Positions 9,094 through 17,905 of a DNA stretch of 64,000 bases are shown one piece after another (position 1 is the first letter of the stretch; each line of letters begins with the position of its first letter). Made by a program: the position numbers and the translations under genes. Below the pieces are notes generated by a model. It did not search any database. It worked only from the letters and a program-made list of their open reading frames with translations, and was not told the origin of the DNA. The DNA lies in the NCBI RefSeq assembly GCF_008728835.1, contig NZ_CP042582.1, positions 868,001 through 932,000 of the forward strand. Direction: 5' to 3'. The DNA comes from Hypericibacter adhaerens (GTDB lineage: Bacteria > Pseudomonadota > Alphaproteobacteria > Dongiales > Dongiaceae).

Positions 9094-9101
9094 ATTATAA
9101 T
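9094..9101. promoter_or_regulatory. Palindromic ATTATAAT, -10-like on both strands, in the yqgE/dsbD divergent region
   Basis: ATTATAAT reads the same on both strands, so it gives a perfect TATAAT -10 towards the DsbD-like gene (9096-9101) and towards yqgE (9094-9099). It lies inside a 30-bp AT-rich island (about 9072-9101) in otherwise GC-rich DNA. No good -35 hexamer is visible in either direction, so function is uncertain. Confidence 0.4.
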
Positions 9102-9114
9102 CCCGCCGGCCCGA

Positions 9115-11313
9115 ATGAAAACAGACGCTATCCCCATGGACCGAGGCTGCCGGACCCGGACCGCCTGCCCATTAAGGCAGCGGCGGAACGGCGTTTGGCG
9201 GACAGCCCCTTTGCTGGCGGGGCTCCTCCTGGTCCTCCTGGGGCTCGCGGCAACCACACCGGCGCTGGCGGCCGGCGCCAGCGCGACGCAACCGCAGGTG
9301 TCGGTCGAGCTGATCTCGGCGCAGCAGGCGGTGGGGCAGGGGCAGCAGATTCGCGTCGGGTTGCATTTCACCCTGGTCCCCGGCTGGAAAACCTATTGGC
9401 GCTCGCCGGGCGATGCCGGCTATCCGATCGCGGTCGACTGGTCGGGATCGGAGAATCTCGCCAAGGCCGATCTGCTCTGGCCCGTGCCGCATCGTTTCAC
9501 CCTCTTCGGTCTCGACACCTTCGGCTATGCCGAGGAGGTCGTGCTGCCGGTGATCGCCACCCTCAATGAGCCCGGCAAGCCGCTCTCGCTGCGCGCGCAT
9601 CTGCGCTATCTCGTCTGCGAGACCGTCTGCATTCCCTATGAGGCGGATCTGGCGCTCGCGATTCCGGCGGGCGACGGCCTGCCGAGCGCGCAGGCGCAGC
9701 TCATCGATCGCTATTACGCGCAAGTCCCCGGCGACGGCCGTGCGCAAGGGCTGACGCTGGAGCGGATTTCGCTCGCCGGCAGCGAGGGGAAGCCGCGGCT
9801 CGAGATCCTCGCGCGCTCGAGCCTCACCCCGTTCGCCGATCCCGACCTGATCGTGGAGGCGCCGCCCGGTCTCTATTTCGGCAAGCCCGAGCTGCGGCTC
9901 AGCGGGAACGGCGCTGTGGCGCGCTTGAGCCTCCCGGTCGGCCACGAGGCCGGTGCGCCGGCGCTGCCGGGTGCCGCCGTCACGCTGACGCTGGTCGACG
10001 GCATTCGCGGCCTCGAGCGTCATGTCGTGCTGAGCGCGGCCACGCAATCCGGCGAAGGCGTCGCCGGCCTGCTGGCGATGATCGGCGTGGCGCTGTTGGG
10101 CGGGCTGCTGCTCAACCTGATGCCCTGCGTGCTGCCGGTGCTGTCCTTGAAGCTGCTCGGCGTGGCGGGCCATGGCGGCGGCGAGAAGGCGCATGTGCGG
10201 CTCTCCTTCCTGGTCTCGGCCGCGGGCGTCCTCACGGCCTTCCTGCTGCTGGCCGCGGCGCTGGCCGGCCTTTCGGCCGCGGGCCTCGCCATCGGCTGGG
10301 GCATCCAGTTCCAGCAGCCCCTGTTCCTGGCGGTGATGGCGCTCATCGTCACGCTCTTCGCCGCCAACCTGATGGGCTGGTTCGAGATCACCCTGCCGGG
10401 CTGGCTCGGCAGCCTCGCGAGCGATGCGGGCGAGATCGCGGGCCGCGCCGCCGACCGGCGCAGCCTGCCCGGCTATTTCCTCACCGGCATGCTGGCGACC
10501 CTGCTGGCGACACCCTGCTCGGCGCCCTTCGTCGGCACCGCCGTGAGCTTCGCGTTGTCGCGCGGCGCCAGCGAGATCTTCGTCATCTTCGTGGCGATGG
10601 GATTGGGGCTGGCGCTGCCCTACCTGACCGTGGCCGCCTTTCCGGCTGCCGCTGTCGCGCTGCCACGCCCCGGCCGCTGGATGATCCATCTGCGCCGGCT
10701 GCTGGGGCTGGCGCTCGCCGGCACCGCGATCTGGCTGCTGTCGATCCTGGCCGGCGATATCGGGCTCTGGGCCGTGGCGATCCTGGGCGCGCTGCTCCTG
10801 GCGATCGCGCTGGTGCTGGCGCTGCTGCATCGGCTGCCCGAACGGCAGCGGCCGCTGCTCTGGAGCGGCGCCGCGCTCCTGGGCGTCGCGGTCCTGGCGC
10901 TGCCGGTCTTCGTCTCCAGCGGTCCCTCCGCGCAGGCGCGCACCCAGGCCCAGAGCGCGGTCGCCGACGGCTGGATCCCCTTCGAGGAAGCCCGCATCGG
11001 CGATCTGGTGGCGCAGGGCCGCACCGTCATGGTCGACGTGACCGCCGACTGGTGCATCACCTGCCTCGCCAACAAGACGCTGGTGCTCGACCGGCCCGAG
11101 ATAAGGACGGCGTTCGAGACCCGCCAGGTCGCGGCCATGCGCGCCGACTGGACCCGCCCCGACGAGGCGATCTCGCGCTACCTGGCACGCTTCGGGCGCT
11201 ATGGGATTCCCTTCAACGCGGTCTATGGCCCCAAGGCGCCTGAGGGCATTCTCCTGCCCGAGCTCCTGACCCGCGAGGCGGTGCTGGACGCGCTGGCGCG
11301 GGCCGGCGGCTGA
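9115..11313 (+). CDS. DsbD/ScsB-type membrane thiol:disulfide interchange protein
   Basis: 732 residues. A signal/anchor segment (about residues 32-52) leads to an N-terminal periplasmic domain with a redox pair in LVCETVCIPYEADLAL. A central DsbD transmembrane domain of about eight helices follows, with the two membrane cysteine motifs LMPCVLPVLSLK and ATPCSAPFVGT. The C-terminal thioredoxin domain has W-C-I-T-C (near DVTADWCITC) and the cis-proline region YGIPFNAVYG. Such proteins carry electrons from cytoplasmic thioredoxin across the inner membrane to reduce periplasmic disulfides. The N-terminal domain type fits the ScsB-like branch better than classical DsbD. A peroxiredoxin gene follows 130 bp downstream. 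Confidence 0.88.
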   Translation: MKTDAIPMDRGCRTRTACPLRQRRNGVWRTAPLLAGLLLVLLGLAATTPALAAGASATQPQVSVELISAQQAVGQGQQIRVGLHFTLVPGWKTYWRSPGDAGYPIAVDWSGSENLAKADLLWPVPHRFTLFGLDTFGYAEEVVLPVIATLNEPGKPLSLRAHLRYLVCETVCIPYEADLALAIPAGDGLPSAQAQLIDRYYAQVPGDGRAQGLTLERISLAGSEGKPRLEILARSSLTPFADPDLIVEAPPGLYFGKPELRLSGNGAVARLSLPVGHEAGAPALPGAAVTLTLVDGIRGLERHVVLSAATQSGEGVAGLLAMIGVALLGGLLLNLMPCVLPVLSLKLLGVAGHGGGEKAHVRLSFLVSAAGVLTAFLLLAAALAGLSAAGLAIGWGIQFQQPLFLAVMALIVTLFAANLMGWFEITLPGWLGSLASDAGEIAGRAADRRSLPGYFLTGMLATLLATPCSAPFVGTAVSFALSRGASEIFVIFVAMGLGLALPYLTVAAFPAAAVALPRPGRWMIHLRRLLGLALAGTAIWLLSILAGDIGLWAVAILGALLLAIALVLALLHRLPERQRPLLWSGAALLGVAVLALPVFVSSGPSAQARTQAQSAVADGWIPFEEARIGDLVAQGRTVMVDVTADWCITCLANKTLVLDRPEIRTAFETRQVAAMRADWTRPDEAISRYLARFGRYGIPFNAVYGPKAPEGILLPELLTREAVLDALARAGG

Positions 11314-11443
11314 AATTCGCGCGCTCACCGGCTGGGGGCTGGACAGGGTCGGGCCTCAGCCTATCTTAGGGGCAATATCTGTCACGGGAGATCGCGCTCC
11401 CCCATCCCTTTGCCCGATATCCCCCAGGAAGAGAGGACTGACC

Positions 11444-11926
11444 ATGACCATCAAGATCGGCGACAAGATTCCGGCGGTGCAGCTCAAGACCATGGCGTCC
11501 GACGGCATGAAGACCGTGAGCACGGACGAGCTGTTCAAGGGCAAGAAGGTCGTGCTGTTCGCGCTGCCCGGCGCCTTCACCCCCACCTGCTCGGCCAAGC
11601 ATCTGCCCGGCTTCGTGCAGCATGCGGAGAAGATCAAGGCGAAGGGCATCGACACCATCGCCTGCCTCTCGGTCAACGACGCCTTCGTCATGGATGCCTG
11701 GGGCAAGTCGCAGAGCACCGGCGACAAGGTGCTGATGCTGGCCGACGGCAATGCCGACTTCTCGAAGGCGGTGGGGCTGACGATGGACGGCAGCAGCTAC
11801 GGCATGGGCCTGCGCGCCTCGCGCTACGCCATGCTGGTCGAGGACGGCACCGTCAAGGCGCTCAACGTCGAAGCCCCCGGCGCCTTCGAGGTCTCGAGCG
11901 CCGAAGCGATGATGAAGCTGCTGTAG
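11444..11926 (+). CDS. Peroxiredoxin, Prx5 type
   Basis: 160 residues. The peroxidatic cysteine is C49 in LPGAFTPTCSAKHLPGF, the Prx5-specific form of the PxxxT(S)xxC motif. Proteins of this type reduce hydrogen peroxide and organic hydroperoxides, usually with glutathione/glutaredoxin or thioredoxin as reductant. There is no fused glutaredoxin domain. A good Shine-Dalgarno (GGAAGAGAGGA) lies just before ATG 11444. Its position behind the DsbD-like gene is consistent with a thiol-redox neighbourhood, although the 130-bp gap means co-transcription is not shown. Confidence 0.92.
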   Translation: MTIKIGDKIPAVQLKTMASDGMKTVSTDELFKGKKVVLFALPGAFTPTCSAKHLPGFVQHAEKIKAKGIDTIACLSVNDAFVMDAWGKSQSTGDKVLMLADGNADFSKAVGLTMDGSSYGMGLRASRYAMLVEDGTVKALNVEAPGAFEVSSAEAMMKLL

Positions 11927-11930
11927 GCGG

Positions 11931-12040
11931 GTCTTTGTCCCTTCCCCCGGAACGGGGGAAGGTTAGGAAGGGGGCTGCGCGATATCGGACACCGAGCAGC
12001 CCCCTCCCTGACCCTCCCCCGTAAAGACGGGGGAGGGGAT
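11931..12040. repeat. Palindromic intergenic element B
   Basis: About 110 bp between the convergent ends of the peroxiredoxin gene and rnhA. A left hairpin (CCTTCCCCCGGAACGGGGGAAGG split by a short loop, 11940-11962) and a right hairpin (CCTCCCCCGTAAAGACGGGGGAGG, 12013-12036) flank a long stem formed by AGGAAGGGGGCTGC and GCAGCCCCCTCCCT. The core GGTTAGGAAGGGGGCTGCG is identical in element C at 40191. Confidence 0.8.
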
Positions 12041-12046
12041 ATGTTT

Positions 12047-12532
12047 TCAGAGCACCATCCCTTCCCTGACCGCCCGGATCGCGTCGCGCGCGAGCTGGTC
12101 GGCGCGCTCGTTCTCGGGGTGGCCGGCATGGCCGCGCACCCATTCCCATGTCACCTCATGCGGGGCGGCCGCTTCCTCGAGACGCTGCCAGAGATCGACA
12201 TTCTTGACCGGCTTCTTGTCGGCGGTCTTCCAGCCGCGGCGCTTCCAATCCACGATCCAGCGCGTGATGCCGTCCCTGACATAGATGCTGTCGGTCGAGA
12301 GCGTCACCTTGCAGGGCCGGCGCAGGTTTTCGAGCGCCGCGATCGCCGCCATCAGCTCCATGCGGTTGTTGGTGGTCTGGGTCTCCCCGCCCGAGAGCTC
12401 CTTCTCGGTCTCGCCATAGCGCAGCACGGCACCCCAGCCGCCGGGCCCCGGATTGCCGCTGCAGGCGCCGTCGGTGAAGATCTCGACCTGCGGCTTGGCC
12501 TTGCCCTTCGCGGCCGGCGCCTTGGCATTCAC
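12047..12532 (-). CDS. rnhA: Ribonuclease HI
   Basis: 161 residues. Cleaves the RNA strand of RNA-DNA hybrids with two metal ions. The full DEDD set is visible: D21 ([11 protein letters not shown]), E59 (NNRMEL), D81 (LSTDSIYV) and D145 (NERADQLA), plus the basic handle region [16 protein letters not shown] 14-residue Lys/Ala-rich N-terminal extension precedes the fold. The ATG overlaps the stop of thrB (ATGA at 12529-12532), so the two are translationally coupled. Confidence 0.96.
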   Translation of the reverse strand: MNAKAPAAKGKAKPQVEIFTDGACSGNPGPGGWGAVLRYGETEKELSGGETQTTNNRMELMAAIAALENLRRPCKVTLSTDSIYVRDGITRWIVDWKRRGWKTADKKPVKNVDLWQRLEEAAAPHEVTWEWVRGHAGHPENERADQLARDAIRAVREGMVL

Positions 12533-13494
12533 GGTTCGAATCCGTAGGCGCTGACGCTGCGGATACCGGCGTGGAAGCGAAGCTTGTCCAGATATTCGAG
12601 CGGGTCCTTCGGCTTGACGAAGGCGCCGGGCGGATGGTTGAGCCAGTCATAGAGCCGCGTCAGCAGGAAGCGCAGCGCGCTGCCGCGCGCCAGCATCGGC
12701 AGGGCCTCGAGCTCGGCCTTCGAGACGGGGCGCGTTTTCACGTAAGAGGCCAGGAACAGGCGCGCCTTGGTCACGTTGAAGGCGCCGTCATGCTCGAAAC
12801 ACCAGGCGTTGAGGCAGACCGCGATGTCGTAGGCATAGGCGTCGGTGCAGGCGAAGTAGAAATCGATGATGCCGGAGAGCCGGTCGCCCAGATAGAAGAC
12901 GTTGTCGGGAAAGAGGTCGGCATGGATCACACCCGTGGGCAGATCGCGCGGCCAATGCGCCTCGAAGCCCTCGACCTCGCGGCGTATCTCCTCGGCGAGC
13001 CCGGCGCTCACCTCGTCCGCGCGCTCCTTGGTCGCCTCGTAGAGCCGCCGCCAGCCCGTGACCGAGAGATCGTTGGCGCGGCGCATCGCGAAATCGGCGC
13101 CGGCCAGATGCATCTGGGCCAGCGCCGTACCGAGCAGCTGGCAATGGCGCGCGGTGGGGCGGCGCGGCCACATGCCGTCGAGGAAGGTGACGATCGCCGC
13201 CGGCCGCTTGCAGAGCTCGCCCAGCGCCGTGCCGTCGCGCGCCTTGACCGGCGTGGGGCAGGCGATGCCGCGCGCGGCCAGATGCTCCATCAGGCCGATG
13301 AAGAAGGGCAAGTCCTCGGGGCGCACCCGCTTCTCGTACAGCGTCAGAATGTAGCTGGCGCGCTCGGTGGTGAGGAGGAAGTTGCTGTTCTCGACACCCT
13401 CGGCGATGCCCTTGCAGGAAACCGGGCGCCCGATGTCGTAGCGGGCGACGAAGGCTTCCAGCTCTCCGTCGGGGACTTCGGTATAGACCGCCAT
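12529..13494 (-). CDS. thrB: Homoserine kinase (APH-fold ThrB)
   Basis: 321 residues. Phosphorylates L-homoserine with ATP, feeding threonine synthase. This is the aminoglycoside-phosphotransferase/choline-kinase-fold version used by many alphaproteobacteria, not the GHMP kinase version. Visible motifs are [11 protein letters not shown] near the N-terminus, the Brenner motif [14 protein letters not shown] and the metal-binding GIIDFYF. Coupling with rnhA downstream is a known alphaproteobacterial arrangement; the ispH gene often found upstream is absent here. Confidence 0.93.
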   Translation of the reverse strand: MAVYTEVPDGELEAFVARYDIGRPVSCKGIAEGVENSNFLLTTERASYILTLYEKRVRPEDLPFFIGLMEHLAARGIACPTPVKARDGTALGELCKRPAAIVTFLDGMWPRRPTARHCQLLGTALAQMHLAGADFAMRRANDLSVTGWRRLYEATKERADEVSAGLAEEIRREVEGFEAHWPRDLPTGVIHADLFPDNVFYLGDRLSGIIDFYFACTDAYAYDIAVCLNAWCFEHDGAFNVTKARLFLASYVKTRPVSKAELEALPMLARGSALRFLLTRLYDWLNHPPGAFVKPKDPLEYLDKLRFHAGIRSVSAYGFEP

Positions 13495-13680
13495 GGGATG
13501 TTTCTTCGGGACCGGCCGCGCGTTTTTCGGGAGCTGCCGCCGGTGCCGCTCAAGCCTGGAGCGGGGCGGGCGGAAGGATCGGCGCGCTCGAATCGGGCGG
13601 GGCTGCGGGCGTGATTCTCGACGGCATCATGGCAACCCCGAAATCCGGTAACGAGCGGAAAAAACTGGCCAATCCGGGCC

Positions 13681-13709
13681 TTGTGCGGGGCGGGAGCGTT
13701 CTTTAAAGT
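13681..13709 (+). promoter_or_regulatory. Candidate promoter for the CDGSH gene
   Basis: TTGTGC (13681-13686), a 17-nt spacer, then TAAAGT (13704-13709), about 65 bp before the start of the CDGSH protein gene. TTAAAGTCCCC, which includes this -10, recurs exactly upstream of the MFS gene (23055-23065). Confidence 0.45.
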
Positions 13710-13774
13710 CCCCCCTGATCCGGCGCGGCGGCGGCAAAAAATAGGCCAGCAAGCCACCCGATGGGAAGGGGAAC

Positions 13775-14014
13775 ATGGCGGAACCGATACCGGCGCAGAA
13801 ATCGCCCTACGCGGTGGATGTCACGGCCGGAAAGAAATATTTCTGGTGCGCCTGCGGGCGCTCCAAGGGGCAGCCCTTCTGCGACGGCTCGCACAAAGGC
13901 ACCGGCCTGGCGCCGATCGCCTGGGATGCGAAGGTCAGCGAGCAGGTCTATTTCTGCGGCTGCAAATCCACCCACACCAAACCGCTTTGCGACGGAACAC
14001 ATAATGCTCTCTAG
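13775..14014 (+). CDS. CDGSH iron-sulfur domain protein with two CDGSH motifs
   Basis: 79 residues. Two complete C-x-C-x8-C-x3-H [2Fe-2S] ligand sets are visible: C25, C27, C36, H40 (CDGSH) and C61, C63, C72, H76 (CDGTH). Each set is expected to bind one [2Fe-2S] cluster with 3-Cys/1-His ligation, so the chain resembles the tandem MitoNEET-related class rather than the single-motif dimeric type. Proposed roles in the family are electron or cluster transfer; nothing specific is known for this protein. Its 3' end overlaps the start of the following lipoprotein gene by 11 bp. Confidence 0.92.
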   Translation: MAEPIPAQKSPYAVDVTAGKKYFWCACGRSKGQPFCDGSHKGTGLAPIAWDAKVSEQVYFCGCKSTHTKPLCDGTHNAL

Positions 14015-14582
14015 GCGGACTGCAGCCGCCCTGGCCGTAACGGGGATCCTTTCGGCCGGGCTGATGTCGTGCGGCTCCACGGACAATGCCGGCCCGCCGC
14101 CGCCTTGCCCGCGCATCGTCACGATCTCCGACGCTTCGCACCTGACCCGCTTCCAGGGCCCGGGCCGCGACGTGAAGGACGTGCAGTTCGAAGCCCAGGT
14201 CGGTCAGGTCAGCTCGGCCTGCGTCTATGTCGTCGAGCCCGACACCAACAAGACGCGCATCGAGACCACCATGCAGGTGCAGACCATCGCGTCGCGCGGT
14301 CCCGCCATGACCGGGGACAATGCGCAGTTCCAGTATTTCATCGCCATCTCGCGCATCGGCGCCGGGCCGCTCACGCGCCGGGCGTTCGATGTCGAGATTC
14401 CGCTCGAAGGCAACAACACGCGCGCCCAGTCGGTCGACGAGCTGACGCAGATGATCCCGCTGCAATCGGGCGAGAGCGGCGACAACTATGTCATCTATGT
14501 CGGCCTCGTGCTGACGCCGGACGAGCTCAAGTTCAATCGCGCCGACAGCTCGAACACCATCGTCGCGCCGGCATCGCCCTGA
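14004..14582 (+). CDS. Hypothetical lipoprotein
   Basis: 192 residues. The start at ATG 14004 gives a basic n-region, a hydrophobic core and a lipobox (LMSC, Cys about residue 24), so the product is probably lipidated and periplasmic or outer-membrane attached. The mature part is acidic and beta-rich, with no motif I recognise; a conserved-looking stretch is QFQYFIAISRIGAGP. It overlaps the CDGSH gene by 11 bp, suggesting coupled expression. The function is unknown. Confidence 0.75.
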   Translation: MLSRRTAAALAVTGILSAGLMSCGSTDNAGPPPPCPRIVTISDASHLTRFQGPGRDVKDVQFEAQVGQVSSACVYVVEPDTNKTRIETTMQVQTIASRGPAMTGDNAQFQYFIAISRIGAGPLTRRAFDVEIPLEGNNTRAQSVDELTQMIPLQSGESGDNYVIYVGLVLTPDELKFNRADSSNTIVAPASP

Positions 14583-14679
14583 TCGCGGGCGGACGAATTC
14601 GCGTCTCTTCGCTGTCGCAGCACAATTCCGTCGCGGTAATTCCCGTCCGCCCGGTGCGGGCGCTCGTTCGTTTTCGCGC

Positions 14680-14709
14680 TTGACCCATCGGGGTCACGGG
14701 GAGGATGCT
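14680..14709 (+). promoter_or_regulatory. Candidate promoter of the glycine riboswitch-gcv operon
   Basis: TTGACC (14680-14685), 18-nt spacer, GATGCT (14704-14709). The predicted transcription start near 14716 falls just before the first glycine aptamer, as expected for a riboswitch leader. Confidence 0.5.
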
Positions 14710-14730
14710 GGCGCCCGATCGGACTATCCC

Positions 14731-14985
14731 CTTGCGGGAGAGACCGTCCCGGGCGATCGCGCGCAACAGCCAATGCCGCACGCGATGATCGGGAACGGCG
14801 CCGAAGGAGCAACCGCCCCGGAAACTCTCAGGCAAAAGGACCGCAAGGGGGACGAGAACTCTGGAAAGCAGACGATCGCGCGGTTGATGATCTGCGCGCC
14901 CGTCTCACCGAAGAGGTAGACCGGCACCCCGGTTTTCGGGTCGTCCACGCCGGCAAATCTTTCAGGTTCCAGGACAGAGGGGGCT
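14731..14985 (+). promoter_or_regulatory. Tandem glycine riboswitch
   Basis: Two consecutive glycine aptamers precede gcvT. Aptamer 1 (about 14736-14870) shows GGGAGAGACCG, the core GCCGAAGGAGCAA (14800-14812), AACTCTCAGGCAAAAGGACCG and the closing ACTCTGGAAAGC. Aptamer 2 (about 14871-14985) has CACCGAAGAGGTA (about 14905-14917) and ATCTTTCAGGTTCCAGGACAG. Such tandem aptamers normally activate glycine cleavage genes when glycine is high. No clear terminator hairpin with a U-run lies between aptamer 2 and gcvT, so control may act on translation. This element and its promoter occupy most of the 468-bp gap before gcvT. Confidence 0.93.
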
Positions 14986-15050
14986 TTTCGGCTGCGCGAC
15001 GTTCGTGGCGCGGCCGGCAGCCTGCAATCTGTCCCTGTGAAGAGCCTGAC

Positions 15051-16166
15051 ATGACCTCATCCGCCCCTTCCGCCGACCTCAAGACCACGCCGCTTCACGC
15101 GCTGCATCGGGCGCTCGGCGCCAAGATGGTGCCTTTCGCCGGCTATGACATGCCGGTGCAATATCCAGCCGGCATCCTGGCCGAGCATCTCCACACCCGC
15201 GCGGCGGTGGGGCTGTTCGACGTCTCGCATATGGGCCAGCTGCGTCTCTCGGGGGCCAACCCGGCGCGGGCGCTCGAAACGCTGGTGCCGGCCGATATCG
15301 TCTCGCTGGCGCCGATGCGCCAGCGTTACACGCAATTCACCGACGAGAACGGCGGCATCCTGGACGATCTGATGGTGACCAATGCCGGCGATCATCTGTT
15401 CCTGGTGGTGAATGCCGATTGCAAGGACGCGGATCTGGCGCATCTCAAGGCGAAGCTGCCGGCGGGCGTGACGATGACGCCGCTGCCGGACCAGGCGTTG
15501 CTGGCGCTGCAGGGGCCGAAGGCAGCCGCTGTGCTCGCGCGTTTCGCGCCCGAGGCGGCGGCCATGACGTTCATGTCGGCCGCCACGCTGACGCTCGACG
15601 GGGTCGCCTGCTTCGTCACGCGCTCGGGCTATACCGGCGAGGACGGTTACGAGATCTCCATCCCGGCGGAGAAGGTCGAAGCCTTCGCCCGGCGCCTGCT
15701 CGATCAGCCGGAGGTGAAGCCGATCGGTCTCGGTGCCCGCGATTCGCTGCGGCTTGAGGCGGGCTTGTGCCTCTATGGCCATGACATCGATACCACCACC
15801 TCGCCGGTCGAGGCCGACCTGGTCTGGAGCATCGGCAAGCGCCGGCGCGCCGAGGGCGGCTTCCCGGGTGCGGCCCGCATCCAGCGCGAATTGAAGGAAG
15901 GCACCGGCCGCAAGCGCGTCGGCATCCTGCCCGAGGGCCGTGCGCCGGTGCGCGACGGCACCGAGCTGATCGCGGGCGGCCGCGCGATCGGCAAGGTCAC
16001 CAGCGGCGGCTTCGGTCCCAGCCTCGGCGGCCCCGTCGCCATGGGCTATGTCGAGACCGGCATGGCGAAGATCGGCCAGAGCCTGGAGGCGATGGTGCGC
16101 GGCAAGGCCCTGCCGGCCCGCGTCGCGGCGCTTCCCTTCGTCAAGACCAACTATTACCGCGGATGA
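15051..16166 (+). CDS. gcvT: Aminomethyltransferase, glycine cleavage T protein
   Basis: 371 residues. Transfers the methylene group from lipoyl-bound aminomethyl to tetrahydrofolate, releasing ammonia. Family blocks seen are LHRALGAKMVPFAGYDMPVQYPAGILAEH (interrupted by no gaps), DVSHMGQ, YTQFTDENGGILDDLMV, ALQGPKA, GYTGEDGYEI and LGARDSLRLEAGLCLYGHDID. First gene of the gcv operon, directly under the glycine riboswitch and 15 bp before gcvH. Confidence 0.96.
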   Translation: MTSSAPSADLKTTPLHALHRALGAKMVPFAGYDMPVQYPAGILAEHLHTRAAVGLFDVSHMGQLRLSGANPARALETLVPADIVSLAPMRQRYTQFTDENGGILDDLMVTNAGDHLFLVVNADCKDADLAHLKAKLPAGVTMTPLPDQALLALQGPKAAAVLARFAPEAAAMTFMSAATLTLDGVACFVTRSGYTGEDGYEISIPAEKVEAFARRLLDQPEVKPIGLGARDSLRLEAGLCLYGHDIDTTTSPVEADLVWSIGKRRRAEGGFPGAARIQRELKEGTGRKRVGILPEGRAPVRDGTELIAGGRAIGKVTSGGFGPSLGGPVAMGYVETGMAKIGQSLEAMVRGKALPARVAALPFVKTNYYRG

Positions 16167-16181
16167 GGAGACGGAAACCCC

Positions 16182-16559
16182 ATGAGCACGCTGCGCTACA
16201 CCGAAGAGCATGAATGGATCCGCGTCGATGGCGATACCGCGACCATCGGCATCAGCCCCTATGCCCAGGAGCAGCTGGGCGACGTGGTGTTCGTCGACCT
16301 GCCGCAGCCCGGCAAGAAGGTCGAGAAGGGCAAGGAGGTGGCGGTGGTGGAATCGGTCAAGGCCGCGAGCGAGGTCTATGCGCCGGCCTCGGGCGAGGTG
16401 GTCGCGGTCAATGGCGATCTCTCGACCGAGCCCGCCAAGGTCAACAGCGATCCGCTCGGTGCCGGCTGGTTCGTCAAGATGAAGCTCGCCAACAAGGCCG
16501 AGCTCGACGGGCTGATGGACCAGGCGGCCTACGACGCCTATGTGAAGGGTCTGCACTGA
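16182..16559 (+). CDS. gcvH: Glycine cleavage system H protein
   Basis: 125 residues. Carries the lipoyl arm that shuttles the aminomethyl group between the P, T and L proteins. The lipoylated lysine is K60 in [28 protein letters not shown] at the N-terminus is the family hallmark. GAGGAGAC lies before the ATG. The stop overlaps the ATG of gcvPA (TGATG at 16557-16561). Confidence 0.97.
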   Translation: MSTLRYTEEHEWIRVDGDTATIGISPYAQEQLGDVVFVDLPQPGKKVEKGKEVAVVESVKAASEVYAPASGEVVAVNGDLSTEPAKVNSDPLGAGWFVKMKLANKAELDGLMDQAAYDAYVKGLH

Positions 16560-17905
16560 TGCGCTATCTGCCGCTCACGCAGGCCGACCGCCAGGCCATG
16601 CTGGCCCGGATCGGCGTGCGCTCCATCGACGACCTCTATCGCGACGTGCCGCCCAAGGCGCGCCGGGACAAGCCGGTCGATCTGCCGCCACACCAGGGCG
16701 AGCTCGAGGTCGAGCGCGCGATCGGGGCGATGGCGGCGAAGAATCTGGGTCCCTCGCGGGCGCCGAGCTTCCTCGGCGCCGGCGCCTACCGTCACCATGT
16801 GCCGGCCGCGGTCGATCACCTGATCCAGCGCGGCGAGTTCCTCACCTCCTACACGCCCTATCAGCCGGAGGTGACGCAGGGCACGCTCGAATATCTGTTC
16901 GAGTTCCAGACGCAAGTTGCGCTCCTGACCGGCATGGAGGTCGCCAACGCCTCCATGTATGACGGCGGCACCGCCTGCGCCGAGGCGGTGATGATGGCCA
17001 ACCGGGTCACGCGCCGCTCGAAGGCCGTGCTCTCGGGCGGGCTCCATCCGCATTATGCCGAGATCACCCGCACCCATGCGCATTTCCTGGGCTTCCGCGT
17101 CGAGCAGCCGGCGCCCGATCCCGAGGGCCGGGAGGATCTGGCCAGGCTCGTCGACGGCGAGACCTCCTGCGTGGTGGTGCAGAACCCCAGCGTCTTCGGC
17201 CATCTCCAGGATCTGACGGCGCTGGCCGAGGCCTGCCACAAGGCGGGCGCGCTCCTGATCGTGGCGATCACCGAGGTGGTGTCGCTGGGCGCGGTCGAGC
17301 CGCCGGGCGCCATGGGCGCCGACATCGTCATCGCCGAGGGCCAGGCGCTGGGCAACGCGCTGGGCTTCGGCGGCCCCTATCTCGGACTCTTCGCGACCCG
17401 CGAGAAATATGTGCGCCAGATGCCGGGCCGCCTGGTCGGCGAGACCCGCGACGTCGACGGGCGGCGCGGCTGGGTGCTGACGCTCTCGACGCGCGAGCAA
17501 CATATCCGCCGCGAGAAGGCGACCAGCAACATCTGCACCAATTCGGGCCTCTGCGCGCTGGCCTTCACCATCCACCTGACGCTCCTGGGCGAGGCCGGCT
17601 TCCAGCGGCTCGCGGCCCTCAACCATGCCGCCGCCTGTGCTCTCGCCGACAGGCTGGCGAAGCCGCCGGGCGTCTCGCTGCTCACCAAGAGCTTCTTCAA
17701 CGAGTTCACGGTGAAGCTGCCGAAGCCCGCCGGTCCCGCCGTCGAGGCGCTGGCCAGGCGCGGCATCCTCGGCGGCGTACCGGCCTCGCGGCTCTGGCCC
17801 ACGGAGAAATCGCTCGAGAATCTGCTGCTGGTCGCGGCGACCGAAGTGAACACCGCCGCGGAGATGGAGGCCCTGGCCTCCGCGCTGAAAGAGGTGCTGG
17901 CATGA
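16559..17905 (+). CDS. gcvPA: Glycine dehydrogenase (decarboxylating) subunit 1
   Basis: 448 residues, corresponding to the N-terminal half of the one-chain P protein. With subunit 2 it decarboxylates glycine and transfers the aminomethyl group to H protein. Blocks seen are [55 protein letters not shown] and the C-terminal [18 protein letters not shown]. This half does not carry the PLP lysine, as is normal for the split enzyme. ATGA overlap with gcvPB implies coupled translation and 1:1 synthesis. Confidence 0.96.
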   Translation: MRYLPLTQADRQAMLARIGVRSIDDLYRDVPPKARRDKPVDLPPHQGELEVERAIGAMAAKNLGPSRAPSFLGAGAYRHHVPAAVDHLIQRGEFLTSYTPYQPEVTQGTLEYLFEFQTQVALLTGMEVANASMYDGGTACAEAVMMANRVTRRSKAVLSGGLHPHYAEITRTHAHFLGFRVEQPAPDPEGREDLARLVDGETSCVVVQNPSVFGHLQDLTALAEACHKAGALLIVAITEVVSLGAVEPPGAMGADIVIAEGQALGNALGFGGPYLGLFATREKYVRQMPGRLVGETRDVDGRRGWVLTLSTREQHIRREKATSNICTNSGLCALAFTIHLTLLGEAGFQRLAALNHAAACALADRLAKPPGVSLLTKSFFNEFTVKLPKPAGPAVEALARRGILGGVPASRLWPTEKSLENLLLVAATEVNTAAEMEALASALKEVLA

